Assembly (NCBI RefSeq): GCF_000695255.1
Contig: NZ_JMIB01000004.1
Span: forward strand, 186,001 to 250,000
DNA length: 64,000 nucleotides
DNA from: Photobacterium galatheae
GTDB taxonomy: Bacteria; Pseudomonadota; Gammaproteobacteria; Enterobacterales; Vibrionaceae
Direction: 5' to 3'
Shown: piece by piece, positions 18,312 through 27,550 of the stretch
Layout of the letters: each line of letters starts with the position of its first letter
Position numbering within the stretch: position 1 is the first letter of the stretch
The notes under the pieces: generated by a model
What the model was told of the DNA's origin: nothing
Databases searched by the model: none
Seen by the model: the letters and a program-made list of their open reading frames with translations, nothing else
Made by a program: the position numbers and the translations under genes

Positions 18312-19257
18312 GGTGCCCCCTAAAAGCGAGAAATGAAGTGTTCCCTAGAATAGGTTCCGTGATAGGTTCACAAAACCCAGGTATCCAAGCCTCATTTAAA
18401 ATTGATTCTAACGCTATTGTAAAAGAAGTAGGATCTTCCACTGTTACTTCAAACTCTTTGGCATGGGGAATATTGCTTTCTAAAGCTCTTTGAATTGCTT
18501 TTTTTATTCCCTCTGTAGGTTGTTTGTCACTTTTTGCCCAAACAAGCACTGTTGGCCTAGAACCGACAGATTCACCTAAGCGTTCGATAATTGTCCGCAG
18601 CTCTCTCCTTGCCACACTGCGTTCTTCTCCAGCAAGCTTTTCACAATCTGCAAATATTAAGAAGGCATCGCTCTGAGAGGCTGTCCATTGTGCTCCTGCG
18701 GCATCTACAGCGTCGACATCAATAGACCACCTTGTGAACCACTCACCAGGAGCGTCCGTAAGAAAGATGTTCTTAATCTTATTACTGGAGTCTTGTAAGA
18801 TGAGATGAAGAATACCAGGTGTTCGATCCACCCCACGTGGAGTATGAGGAGGAAATGATGGCAATTGCTTCTCATTGTTAATTCGAGCCCATGATGCTAT
18901 TGATTCCCATGCGCCAAGAGTTTGAGAGCCACAAAACTCAAAATTGTTGTACTTTTCACCTGACAGTAATTGCAAATAATTCGCAGCTAGAAAAGTCGTT
19001 TTTCCTGTATTTTGGGCGCCAAGCAATCCAATAAAAATTGATGGGCCTTGTTGATACAGACGCGATAAATCTGAGCTCCCTAGAGCTGAGGATGACCAAG
19101 GCACACGAAAGGAAATATTGTTTTCATTTCTTTCTTGGTCACTTATCTCAGTTGCCTTATTGCGGCTCCATGAAGGACAATCTTCATGATTGAGCTCCCC
19201 CATACAACAAGTATCGCCATCATGTACGAAGCAATTTGGATTTGAACACCGACTCAT
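18298..19257 (-). CDS. P-loop GTPase with Cys-rich N-terminus, DO-GTPase2-like
   Basis: 319 aa. The N-terminus has a Cys/His cluster (C4, C9, H12, C17, C18, H24, C27), probably a zinc ribbon. Then come P-loop GLLGAQNTGKTTF, DxxG in LTDAPGEWF and a G4-like VWAKSDKQ. It overlaps the GTPase 1 gene by 14 bp and follows the helical-domain gene by 2 bp. It matches the second member of DO-GTPase pairs, the one usually carrying a zinc-binding N-terminus. Confidence 0.72.
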   Translation of the reverse strand: MSRCSNPNCFVHDGDTCCMGELNHEDCPSWSRNKATEISDQERNENNISFRVPWSSSALGSSDLSRLYQQGPSIFIGLLGAQNTGKTTFLAANYLQLLSGEKYNNFEFCGSQTLGAWESIASWARINNEKQLPSFPPHTPRGVDRTPGILHLILQDSSNKIKNIFLTDAPGEWFTRWSIDVDAVDAAGAQWTASQSDAFLIFADCEKLAGEERSVARRELRTIIERLGESVGSRPTVLVWAKSDKQPTEGIKKAIQRALESNIPHAKEFEVTVEDPTSFTIALESILNEAWIPGFCEPITEPILGNTSFLAFRGHHEKF

Positions 19258-19259
19258 AC

Positions 19260-20582
19260 CTACACCTCCGCAACTAGTCGGTATGCTTGTTCCTGTCTAA
19301 AGATTGCTCTTGATAGTTCGGGTAAGCTACAACGCCAGTCCTGAGGAATAAAAGATTTCTCTATCAATGAATTCAAATCGCAATTCTCATCAACTAAAGC
19401 TCGAACAACCATCCCCCCGATATTTGAGCTTTTCTCATCTGATCTAGAAGTAAGTGTTTCTAACCAACAAGGATCGAGCCGCGAACGTTTGTTTCGAATT
19501 TCAGTCAAAATTTCATAAAAACTGTAGTTACAGTCATGACTGCATTCAGGTAATTTTCCTACCGACTCAGCTAATGTGAATACAACACTAGCTGGTGACG
19601 GTATTTGTATTTCTTCGAGCAAATCATACGGCATTAAAACTGCTGCGATTTTAGGAGGGTGAGATCGATAGCTCTCTTTTTGAGATGTTGAATAGAGAGC
19701 TTCAGCCCACCATAAAACATTTAGCCTCGTCTGCTCCTGCCTTTGAAAATTTAAAAATGCTTTTTGCTGCCTTTGGAGGGTTAGCCTTTGCTCATTCAGG
19801 GATTTTTCAACGGACTTCTTCAGCGAGTTAAGATTCTCCATTTGCTTATTATTAGCAATTGATTGTTCTTCAACAAATGCGATTTCCGAAGCTATAATCT
19901 CAGACATTCTTTCAGCAAAATCACCTGCCCAATGGACAGGGTTCTGGTGAGGGGAATATCTATTGGGTTTTGTCCCAGCTACATTCTGACCATCTTGATT
20001 TATATAAGTTTGACCAGCTGCTCCACCTATACGCTCGCGAAGATCATCTTCATCAACATCTTTTTTAATAACAACTGGAGTTGGTAGCTCATCTAGCTTA
20101 ATTGTTTTCTCTTTGCTAAATGACAAATCTGGCGCGCTAACAATTGCATTCTGCTCAGCAGTACGCCCTAATGATTGCAAAAAGGTTCGCAGTACTTTTT
20201 CTTCTTTTCCACATCTTAATAAAGGGAATACGTCACAAGCGGTGAGCCACATTATTGCAGCATTGTTATCTTCTTCTGATACTTGAGAGCACGCTTCGAG
20301 AATAATAGACCGATATAGATTAACTGGTTCATCAGTATATGCGGTCAAGAATGCCTTCCACTCATTCTGAAGAAGCTCTTTTGCTTTGTTTATAGCCAAC
20401 TCATCTAGTGAAACATTAGGGTTTAAGCCACATAGAATTGCTGGAATAAGTTGGTCACGCTCTTCACGATAGTATTCAGCCAGCTTTTGAGCTGCTTGCT
20501 CGATTTTAGCATAGCGTTCATCATTACCGTCGATGCTCTCGATAAGTCCTAAACTTAAAAATGAATCCAAAATTGCATCCAT
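19260..20582 (-). CDS. GTPase-associated system helical protein
   Basis: 440 aa, mostly helical. The middle (about residues 230-290) is a coiled coil rich in E/K/Q (SEIIASEIAFVEEQS...). The C-terminal half (LNVLWWAEALYSTSQK...) resembles the helical domain found next to DO-GTPases (GASH). No enzymatic motif is seen. It probably forms the scaffold or sensor of the system. It is 9 bp downstream of the PNP-EAD1 gene in one operon. Confidence 0.62.
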   Translation of the reverse strand: MDAILDSFLSLGLIESIDGNDERYAKIEQAAQKLAEYYREERDQLIPAILCGLNPNVSLDELAINKAKELLQNEWKAFLTAYTDEPVNLYRSIILEACSQVSEEDNNAAIMWLTACDVFPLLRCGKEEKVLRTFLQSLGRTAEQNAIVSAPDLSFSKEKTIKLDELPTPVVIKKDVDEDDLRERIGGAAGQTYINQDGQNVAGTKPNRYSPHQNPVHWAGDFAERMSEIIASEIAFVEEQSIANNKQMENLNSLKKSVEKSLNEQRLTLQRQQKAFLNFQRQEQTRLNVLWWAEALYSTSQKESYRSHPPKIAAVLMPYDLLEEIQIPSPASVVFTLAESVGKLPECSHDCNYSFYEILTEIRNKRSRLDPCWLETLTSRSDEKSSNIGGMVVRALVDENCDLNSLIEKSFIPQDWRCSLPELSRAIFRQEQAYRLVAEV

Positions 20583-20591
20583 ACTAGCTCC

Positions 20592-21890
20592 TTAGTACAG
20601 TTTTTCGTTGACGGATAAATGAGTTAAAAAGCTTTTAATTAAATCGCTTTCAGGATAGTCATGAGCAACTGTATTCAACAGGTCAGTTGGTTTCACCGCT
20701 GCACCATTGACTGATTTTTGCCAAATGTTCAACCACATATCTTTTGGTCTTGAGTTGCTCGCAATATCACTGTTTCGCCCGCCAGCTCTCTTCCAAAGAG
20801 CCCTCGCATCTGCAATATCAGGGTATTCTTCTGCTAAAAAGCCAATTAGGTCATCAGTTGAAACATTCATCAACTCGACTTCCTGGTGGTGAGTAAACAT
20901 ATCTGCATTATCTCGAAAAAACTTCAACATGCACTGAGCGGATGCTTGAGAAGCAAAATGCCTGTATTGATCATCTTTAAATGTGTCACCAAAATCTGAA
21001 ACTGCTTTTGCAACAATTACCGGAATTCGATTTATACTACCAACAGCACCTAGAGCACTTGCTTCCATATCAACACCAAGAACCTTTCGCATAGACTGAG
21101 AAAGTCTCGAAAACAAGCCGGAATCCTCAACGACAGCTGCCCCAGTCGCTATAGGAGCGACATGAATCTGAAATGGCTCAGGCTCAGGTAACCCTTTCGG
21201 GTGCCATAGATTCAACTCATTGGCTTTCTCGAGCCCACTGTTAGTTAAAGTAAGCTCCTTAGTCACTAATTTTTTCTTTAATAATCGGGCTAATACAGAT
21301 TGCCAATCTGCGCATTTGGTATCAAATTCGTCATGTTCAAATGGTTTAATTTTATTTGCTAAACACTGTATTACCCAATTCTCTTGATTTTCGAGTGGGT
21401 ACTTAGGTCGAGATATCGGCCAAGCGGACAAATCTACAGAGAGGTTTTGCATTCTTTGAACAATTTCCGTGTCAGGGCGGTATTGAAGCATATCACCTTG
21501 AAAAACCTCGATATCACCTTCTTTAATGAGCTTACCTGCATCGTAAGACCAAAGTCTTTCTGCAAAAATAACATCGCCAAGGGAGACTTTTCCTCTTCGG
21601 CCTGCGCATATACCCGTCATTGCAATGCACTTAAATTCGGCCTCGGAAAGCATGCTATGAACTAGAGCGCTCGCTTCTTCCCGCCCCATATATGAAGACC
21701 AAGTAACTCGGACAGATATTGCTGCATTGTCTTTACCTGCAAAACGAGCATCAGCAGCTAACCTCCCGCTTGATAAAGTTATCTCTCCCCAACCAGTACT
21801 ATCGATGCCGTCCTTGATTTGTAAGACTTGCTCAAATTCATCCTTTAATGCGCATACAATAAGGACATCTATTTGTTCTTTTTCCGTCAT
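20592..21890 (-). CDS. nucleoside phosphorylase-like protein with C-terminal EAD1 domain
   Basis: 432 aa. Residues ~8-330 form a PNP/UDP phosphorylase-superfamily fold: VLIVCALKDEFEQV, IAMTGICAGRRGKVSLGDVIFA, and the nucleoside-site VDMEASALGAVG...VAKAVSDFGD. Residues ~345-425 are an effector-associated domain 1 (LIGFLAEEYPDIADARALWKRAGG), an adaptor module of conflict systems. PNP-like domains in such systems may cleave nucleosides or nucleotide signals. It is first in the operon; its promoter must lie in the 21891-22437 gap. Confidence 0.75.
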   Translation of the reverse strand: MTEKEQIDVLIVCALKDEFEQVLQIKDGIDSTGWGEITLSSGRLAADARFAGKDNAAISVRVTWSSYMGREEASALVHSMLSEAEFKCIAMTGICAGRRGKVSLGDVIFAERLWSYDAGKLIKEGDIEVFQGDMLQYRPDTEIVQRMQNLSVDLSAWPISRPKYPLENQENWVIQCLANKIKPFEHDEFDTKCADWQSVLARLLKKKLVTKELTLTNSGLEKANELNLWHPKGLPEPEPFQIHVAPIATGAAVVEDSGLFSRLSQSMRKVLGVDMEASALGAVGSINRIPVIVAKAVSDFGDTFKDDQYRHFASQASAQCMLKFFRDNADMFTHHQEVELMNVSTDDLIGFLAEEYPDIADARALWKRAGGRNSDIASNSRPKDMWLNIWQKSVNGAAVKPTDLLNTVAHDYPESDLIKSFLTHLSVNEKLY

Positions 21891-22437
21891 GGTTACCCGC
21901 TTCTAGATTTAGTCACTCGAGAATAGCAATATTCTAGATATCATATGGTGATAAGTGCATTGTTTTCAACGGATGCTATTCAGAAAACTCATCTTTATTC
22001 ATGACATTACGAGCATACAGATGAGTTATCTTCGAGTTTAGCTATAGCGGGTAACTAAACATCTTCATAGTGCTATACCTGATCTGTGTCTTGATTTTCC
22101 GGGTAGCTAGGATAAACCCAATATTAGTTAACTTTCCAAAGGGTTCGTTGAAGACGTTAAGTATATGAAAGCGAACAAACTCGCTGAGGAGTTACCTGAA
22201 AAACGTAAGTTGACGGCAACTTAGTGCTGCCTGAAGGGTGAGACTTCAGCCTTAGCGAAGTAAAAGGAAATGTGTCGAATCCTTATCTTTTGCATGCTTA
22301 TTCACCCAAGGCAATGTCTTGGTAGTCTAGTTGAGATAGATAAACTAATGCAGTGAATGGTATTTAGTCTACTTGCTCTAAATGATTTATGTCCAAAACC
22401 AAGATAGCCCCTTCGTCCACCATCTGCTATACCTAAA
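21891..22437. other. intergenic region between conflict operon and tniQ
   Basis: About 550 bp without a supported gene. It must contain the divergent promoters of the minus-strand conflict operon and of the tniQ-cas operon. It holds some short T/A-rich repeats but no coding remnant I can identify. Confidence 0.5.
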
Positions 22438-22452
22438 CTAAGTTATCCTTAG
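22438..22452. promoter_or_regulatory. Xre-type operator palindrome 3 (tniQ promoter)
   Basis: CTAAG-TTATC-CTTAG, ending 12 bp before the tniQ ATG at 22465. Same half-sites and spacing as the two copies before xre. At this position a bound repressor would block transcription or initiation of the tniQ-cas operon. Confidence 0.78.
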
Positions 22453-22464
22453 TTTGGGTTGGCT

Positions 22465-23688
22465 ATGTTCCTGATTACACCAGACAAACAGTATGCAGAC
22501 GAGTCCCTGGAAAGCTTCCTAATACGGGTTTGTGAATGTAATGGTTTTGAATCATTTCAGTTGCTTAGCGGTGTTTTATGGGCGTGGTTAGTCGAGAATG
22601 ATCATCAGGCTGCTGGGGCACTGCCGCGTAAGTTAAGCCAGATAAACCTGTACCATGCGAAGCATTCAAGCGGATTCAGAGTTCGTGCAATACAACTTCT
22701 GGATTCCTTGTTTGGGGGGGATATCAAGCCATTAATGGGTCATGCGGTATTGCATTCATCGGTGACGTTTTCTCCAGGTCTGGCTGCAGTCTTTCGGGAT
22801 GGCTTACACATTCCTCGGTGTTTTCTCAGTAGTCAATGTGTTCCTGTGTGCTCCCAATGTTTGGCTGAGCAAACCTATATTCGCCAGTTCTGGCACCTCA
22901 TTCCTTATCAAGCCTGTCATCTACATGGTGTGAAAATGCTGTATCAGTGTCCTGAGTGTCAACAGCCGCTCAACTATCAGGAGAGTGAACAAATTTCGTT
23001 ATGCGCTTGCGGCTTCGAGTTAAGCAAAGTTGTGACTAAGCAAGCGAGCTGTGACCTGGTGGCGATATCAAAACTGATTGTAAGTGGTGATCATGAGGGC
23101 AATCGAGATAGTTCAATTTCTCATTGGTTAGGGGCGCTACTCTGGTTTTCAAGGCGACAGAAATCGTCACCCAAGCGTGACGTTATGGATGAATCCATGC
23201 TGTCAGAGGCGGTTGATTTCTTCTCAAGGTGGCCAGTTGCAATGGTCGAGGAGCTTGATCAAATCGTGCAAGGAGCAGCGCTGAAGTTAACCAAAAACTA
23301 TAACCATACCAAGTTCTCAGACGTGTTTGGCGATTTGCTGACCGCGACTAGAAAGCTGCCATCGAGCGATCTACATCGAAATTTCGTCCTGAAAACCATT
23401 GTTGATTACCTGGAGCAGTTAGTTCGGTCGAACCCCAAAAAAGGTGAAGATAACATTGCTGATTTACAGTTATCGATTCTTGAGGCTTCAGCGCTATTGT
23501 CATCGTCGACAGAGCAAGTGTATCGGTTATATGAAGAAGGCTACTTACAGTGTTCTAAACGATTGAAATTGCATTCAAAGCTGTCATCTGATGATGCTGT
23601 GTTTTATCTCCGCCAGATTATTGAACTTCGCCGTGCTGGTATAGCGTCTGACTACAGTACAAACACTGTGTATTTGCCCTCATGGTAA
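22465..23688 (+). CDS. tniQ: TniQ (TnsD-like) target-selection protein
   Basis: 407 aa. TniQ binds Cas6/Cas7 of Cascade as a dimer and recruits TnsC. The N-terminal TniQ domain starts ITPDKQYADESLESFLIR; zinc-finger cysteines are in CVPVCSQC...HLHG...CPECQQPL...CACGF. The C-terminal part is helical with an HTH-like region (SSSTEQVYRLYEEGYLQ). The ATG at 22465 is taken as start; an in-frame TTG at 22459 is also possible. It overlaps the cas8/5 start by 7 bp, so it belongs to the cas operon. Confidence 0.93.
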   Translation: MFLITPDKQYADESLESFLIRVCECNGFESFQLLSGVLWAWLVENDHQAAGALPRKLSQINLYHAKHSSGFRVRAIQLLDSLFGGDIKPLMGHAVLHSSVTFSPGLAAVFRDGLHIPRCFLSSQCVPVCSQCLAEQTYIRQFWHLIPYQACHLHGVKMLYQCPECQQPLNYQESEQISLCACGFELSKVVTKQASCDLVAISKLIVSGDHEGNRDSSISHWLGALLWFSRRQKSSPKRDVMDESMLSEAVDFFSRWPVAMVEELDQIVQGAALKLTKNYNHTKFSDVFGDLLTATRKLPSSDLHRNFVLKTIVDYLEQLVRSNPKKGEDNIADLQLSILEASALLSSSTEQVYRLYEEGYLQCSKRLKLHSKLSSDDAVFYLRQIIELRRAGIASDYSTNTVYLPSW

Positions 23689-25760
23689 AGCCGATGCACT
23701 TATCAGAACTGATAAAAATCAGCGATATAGCTGAAAGAAATCAACAACTCAGAAAAGCGCTCGTGGCGTTTACAGAAAATGTTGAGGTGTCCGGCTGTGA
23801 ACTGGAACTCCTGACAGTCGCGGCGAATCTAACTTTGCCCAGGGATCAGGTCGAAGATTTGAGGGATGTATCATTAGCAAAGTCATTGTTTCAGAATAAA
23901 ACCCACCTCAAGCACTGTATTGAAGAGGTTCAGTGGTTTCATACGCATAACCTGAAATATCCCGATGCAAGGGTGTCAAAACAGCGAATTCTTGTTCAGT
24001 CACCTGAGCTTTGCTCTGGTGTGATTACTGGGGCAAATCTACCATTCCAGCTCGGGTGGTCACATAACAGCGCTCAGGTAAATCCGGCAAAACTGTTTTT
24101 GATTCAGTTTATCTGGCGAGGGGAAAACAACACTTTACTCGATGTCTTAGCGAATTTGGACAAGGTATGGAAAAACGCTTTTCTGGCGCTTGGAGTGGCA
24201 CCTGGTCAACTGAATGAACTGAAGCGCCAAGTATTAGAGGTGCAATTGGTGAATCGGCTGCCTGAGGAAGTGAGTGAATTCTCGAAGCAGATACGAATCC
24301 CAATTCATGATGATTACTGTGCTTTAACGCCTGTTGTTAGCCATAGTGTGCAGGCTTACTTGCATCAATTGATTTATGACCGTCAGTTTCAATCGAAGCT
24401 CACTGAACATAGTCATCCAGCCAGTGTTGGCAGTCTTGTCGCCTCGGTTGGTGGGAATACCCGTATCCTTTTTTATCCGCCACGTGTCAGGCGTGCCGGT
24501 GCAAAATCTTTTTTTGATCGCAGGGCAGAGAATGGGTTAGCAGTCTATGACCATTCTGTGTTGAAAGGTCGTAGTTTCATCAATGCCCTCAGTTGTATCG
24601 CAGGTGAGCATCCTGCTCCCATCCTCAGGCAGCGAAGGCAACTACGAATATCCGCTTTACGATATATTCGTAAGCAACTTGCGCTTTGGCTTGCGCCCAT
24701 GATGGAACTGCGAGATAGCCTCGATTCTAATCAGGCTGACGTCAGCAGCATTCATGCTCTCGAAGAAAAATTGCTCTACCTTCCCATCGAACAGTTGCCG
24801 ACTGTATTGAATGAATTAAATATTCAATTGCACCTTGGGTTACAGAAAGCAAAGTATGCTGCGAGGTATGCTTATCATCCAAATCTGATGGCTCCTTTGA
24901 AGCATCAACTGAGCTGGTTGTTACGCTACTTAGCACGCCCGGAGGGGCGGATGAGCCAAGATGGCGTTCAGAGTCTGTTTATCCACTTCCGACAACTAAA
25001 AGTTCATGACGCTTCCCTGATGTCGAATCCTTATGTCGCCGGTATACCATCGTTGACGGCTTTGGGGGGACTCATGCATCACTATCAGCGTCGTCTGACT
25101 GATATGCTGGAGCAACCTTGTAAGGTGGTAAAAGGTGCATGGTTCATTTCTCAATATCATATTCAGACGGAGAAAAAGTTGCCGGAGCCAAGTCTGCTCC
25201 ATCACCGAAGTAAAGTCTCCAATGTTCAACGTCCCGGAATTATTGACGGGGTGCACGGCGATCTCGAGATGGATTTGGTTCTGGAGATACGCTTTACGGA
25301 TACCACACAATTACCAGATTTGATGTGTTTTCAGGCAGCTTTTCCGTCACGTTTTGCCGGTGGGACAATGCATCCGCCTTCGCTCTATGAACAGGTGAAC
25401 TGGCTCAATATCTACCGAGATAAGGCCGAATTATTTCGAGTTTTGTCTCGCTTACCCAGAAGTGGTTGCTGGATATACCCAGAAGATAAAGGCACAGAAT
25501 CATTTGAAGCGCTGGCATTTCGGTTAAAGGCTGAACCCGATTTGAGACCGATAGGCATGGGATTTCTGCCCTTGGAGCAGCCGAGAGAGCGAAAGAACAG
25601 TCTATCGCCGTTACATTGCTATGCTGAGCCTTGTCTTGGTGTTATTCGATGCATGAATCCCATTGATGTCAGGCTCGCGGGTAAGAAAGCTTTCTTTGAA
25701 TCAGCATTTTGGCACTTTGATACCGCAATGGACGCTATGCTTATGAAAAAAGCACCTTGA
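23682..25760 (+). CDS. cas8f-cas5f: Cas8f-Cas5f natural fusion (Cascade large and PAM-recognising subunit)
   Basis: 692 aa, about the sum of Csy1 and Csy2, and a hallmark of transposon-encoded I-F3 systems. The N-terminal ~330 residues are the Cas8f-like part; the C-terminal part contains the Csy2-like NPYVAGIPSLTALGGLMHHYQ and a late FLPLEQP...YAEPCLGV segment. It binds the 5' handle of the guide and reads the PAM. Stop/start overlap with tniQ is ATGGTAA; cas7 starts 10 bp downstream. Confidence 0.92.
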   Translation: MVKPMHLSELIKISDIAERNQQLRKALVAFTENVEVSGCELELLTVAANLTLPRDQVEDLRDVSLAKSLFQNKTHLKHCIEEVQWFHTHNLKYPDARVSKQRILVQSPELCSGVITGANLPFQLGWSHNSAQVNPAKLFLIQFIWRGENNTLLDVLANLDKVWKNAFLALGVAPGQLNELKRQVLEVQLVNRLPEEVSEFSKQIRIPIHDDYCALTPVVSHSVQAYLHQLIYDRQFQSKLTEHSHPASVGSLVASVGGNTRILFYPPRVRRAGAKSFFDRRAENGLAVYDHSVLKGRSFINALSCIAGEHPAPILRQRRQLRISALRYIRKQLALWLAPMMELRDSLDSNQADVSSIHALEEKLLYLPIEQLPTVLNELNIQLHLGLQKAKYAARYAYHPNLMAPLKHQLSWLLRYLARPEGRMSQDGVQSLFIHFRQLKVHDASLMSNPYVAGIPSLTALGGLMHHYQRRLTDMLEQPCKVVKGAWFISQYHIQTEKKLPEPSLLHHRSKVSNVQRPGIIDGVHGDLEMDLVLEIRFTDTTQLPDLMCFQAAFPSRFAGGTMHPPSLYEQVNWLNIYRDKAELFRVLSRLPRSGCWIYPEDKGTESFEALAFRLKAEPDLRPIGMGFLPLEQPRERKNSLSPLHCYAEPCLGVIRCMNPIDVRLAGKKAFFESAFWHFDTAMDAMLMKKAP

Positions 25761-25770
25761 GGGAAGCAAA

Positions 25771-26808
25771 ATGCAAATTTGCCGCCATCTGAACTATGTG
25801 CGCTCGTTGTCACCCGGTAAAGCCGTATTTTTCTACCAAACGCCAGAACGTGACTTTATCCCAATACAAGTCGAGACGAACAGGATTCGCGCAGCGAAAA
25901 GTGGTTTCAGTGAAGCCTACGACAAGAACCAAACACTAAAAAACTTAGCACCGCAAGATCTGGCTTACAGCAACCCTCAGTGTATTGACGCATGTTATGT
26001 CCCGCCTAATGTTTCAGAAATACAGTGCCGTTTTTCCCTTCGCGTGGAAGCTAACTCGATGCAGCCGGAAAGCTGTGAAGATGAAAAAGTCAGGCGCTAT
26101 CTGAGTAAACTGGCATGCACTTACGCCCAAGCAGGTGGTTATCACGAGTTGGCCCGACGTTACTGTCAAAACATTCTTTTGGGGACCTGGTTGTGGCGAA
26201 ATAGTCATACCAGAGGGACGCTTGTTGAGGTGCTGACTTCGAATGAAAACCGCTATGTCATTTCCGATGCCCGTTACTTGGGGTGGACTGTGATATGGCC
26301 GGAAGAGGAGCAAGCTGTGCTGGAAGGTCTGGCCTCGGAAATGGCTGTAGCATTATCTGAACCCAGGCAATATTGGTTTGCAGATATCACAGCCAGATTA
26401 AAAACGGGTTTTTGCCAGGAGATTCACCCAAGCCAAAAATTTATTGATGGGCATCAACCGGGAGAGTCATCCAAACAATATGCGACAGTTCAGTGTGAGG
26501 ATGGTCGGCAGGCCGCTTGCTTTCATGCTGAGAAAGTCGGTGCTGCTTTGCAAATGATCGATGATTGGTGGGATGTTGAAGCGGATAAGCGGTTAAGAAC
26601 TCATGAATATGGTGCTGATCGGGAATATTTGATTGCAAGGCGTCACCCAAAGAACAAGCAAGACTTTTATACATTATTGACGCAAACCGCTGTATTTATC
26701 CGGCAACTACGGAAGGTACGTGATAACGGTGGAGAAATCCCGCCACATATTCACTATCTGATGGCTGTATTGTGTAAAGCGGGTCTTTTTCAACGAGGAG
26801 GCCAGTGA
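25771..26808 (+). CDS. cas7f: Cas7f (Csy3) Cascade backbone
   Basis: 345 aa, normal for Csy3. Six copies coat the 32-nt spacer and flip out every sixth guide base. Recognisable Csy3 stretches include LNYVRSLSPGKAVFFYQ, ARRYCQNILLGTWLWRN and a late VRDNGGEIPPHIHYLMAVL. The stop overlaps the cas6 start (GTGATG). This subunit's geometry explains the period-6 mismatches in the homing spacer. Confidence 0.93.
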   Translation: MQICRHLNYVRSLSPGKAVFFYQTPERDFIPIQVETNRIRAAKSGFSEAYDKNQTLKNLAPQDLAYSNPQCIDACYVPPNVSEIQCRFSLRVEANSMQPESCEDEKVRRYLSKLACTYAQAGGYHELARRYCQNILLGTWLWRNSHTRGTLVEVLTSNENRYVISDARYLGWTVIWPEEEQAVLEGLASEMAVALSEPRQYWFADITARLKTGFCQEIHPSQKFIDGHQPGESSKQYATVQCEDGRQAACFHAEKVGAALQMIDDWWDVEADKRLRTHEYGADREYLIARRHPKNKQDFYTLLTQTAVFIRQLRKVRDNGGEIPPHIHYLMAVLCKAGLFQRGGQ

Positions 26809-27425
26809 TGAGAGAGCGGCACTATTTTTGGATCCGTTATTTACCACGAGACGTTGATGTTGGTTTGCTGGCAGGTCGTTGCATCAAGGTATTGCATGGT
26901 TTTTTGAGTGCGGAGGATCATGTCTTTTACGATGAGGTCGGAGTGTCTTTTCCTCAATGGAATATAGAGTCAGTCGGGCAATCAATCGCTTTTGTCTCTC
27001 ATAATGCGAAGGCACTGAACTATTTTCGTCAGCATCCCTATTTTCAGATGATGAGCACTGATCGTCTGTTTGAAGTATCTCCTATATTGAAAGTGCCACA
27101 GGAGCTGCCAGAAGTCCGGTTTAAACGGAATCAGAACATTGCTAAGTGCTTTTCGGGGGACAAGCGCAGAAGGCTTGCCAGAGCAATGCGTAGAGCAGAA
27201 TCAAGAGGTGAATTATTCCAGCCAGAGTTGAGTATTACCGACCGAGAAATCGAGCCATTTCATCGTGTACTCATGAGCAGCCAAAGCTCACAGCAGCACT
27301 ATTTACTCCATATCCAAAAGGAAGAACATGTTTCGAGGGCTGAAGGCCAGTTCTCTCGTTATGGCCTAGCGACGAATAAAGAATACAGAGGAACTGTTCC
27401 TGATTTAAACCTTTGCGTACCCTAA
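26808..27425 (+). CDS. cas6f: Cas6f (Csy4) CRISPR RNA endonuclease
   Basis: 205 aa. Processes the CRISPR transcript at the base of the repeat hairpin and stays bound to the 3' end, where it contacts TniQ. His30 (KVLHGFLS) corresponds to the catalytic histidine of Pseudomonas Csy4; the glycine-rich RNA-binding loop is YGLATNKEYRGT. An arginine-rich helix (GDKRRRLARAMRRAESRG) fits the repeat hairpin. The ATG at 26808 overlaps the cas7 stop; a GTG three bases earlier is also in frame. The array starts 126 bp downstream. Confidence 0.93.
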   Translation: MRERHYFWIRYLPRDVDVGLLAGRCIKVLHGFLSAEDHVFYDEVGVSFPQWNIESVGQSIAFVSHNAKALNYFRQHPYFQMMSTDRLFEVSPILKVPQELPEVRFKRNQNIAKCFSGDKRRRLARAMRRAESRGELFQPELSITDREIEPFHRVLMSSQSSQQHYLLHIQKEEHVSRAEGQFSRYGLATNKEYRGTVPDLNLCVP

Positions 27426-27550
27426 TTTTCTAAGGAGTTTTCAGGTTAATAAAATCAGAGGGTTAGATGCATGGGTAAAAAAAATAGGGTTAAAGATAAG
27501 AATGACGCATAACTCCCTGTTGAATCATAGATTCTTTCCTATACTTAACG

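Noticed and set aside
22165..22224. Short frame MKANKLAEELPEKRKLTAT upstream of tniQ
   Set aside because: Nineteen codons, no ribosome binding site, no homology.
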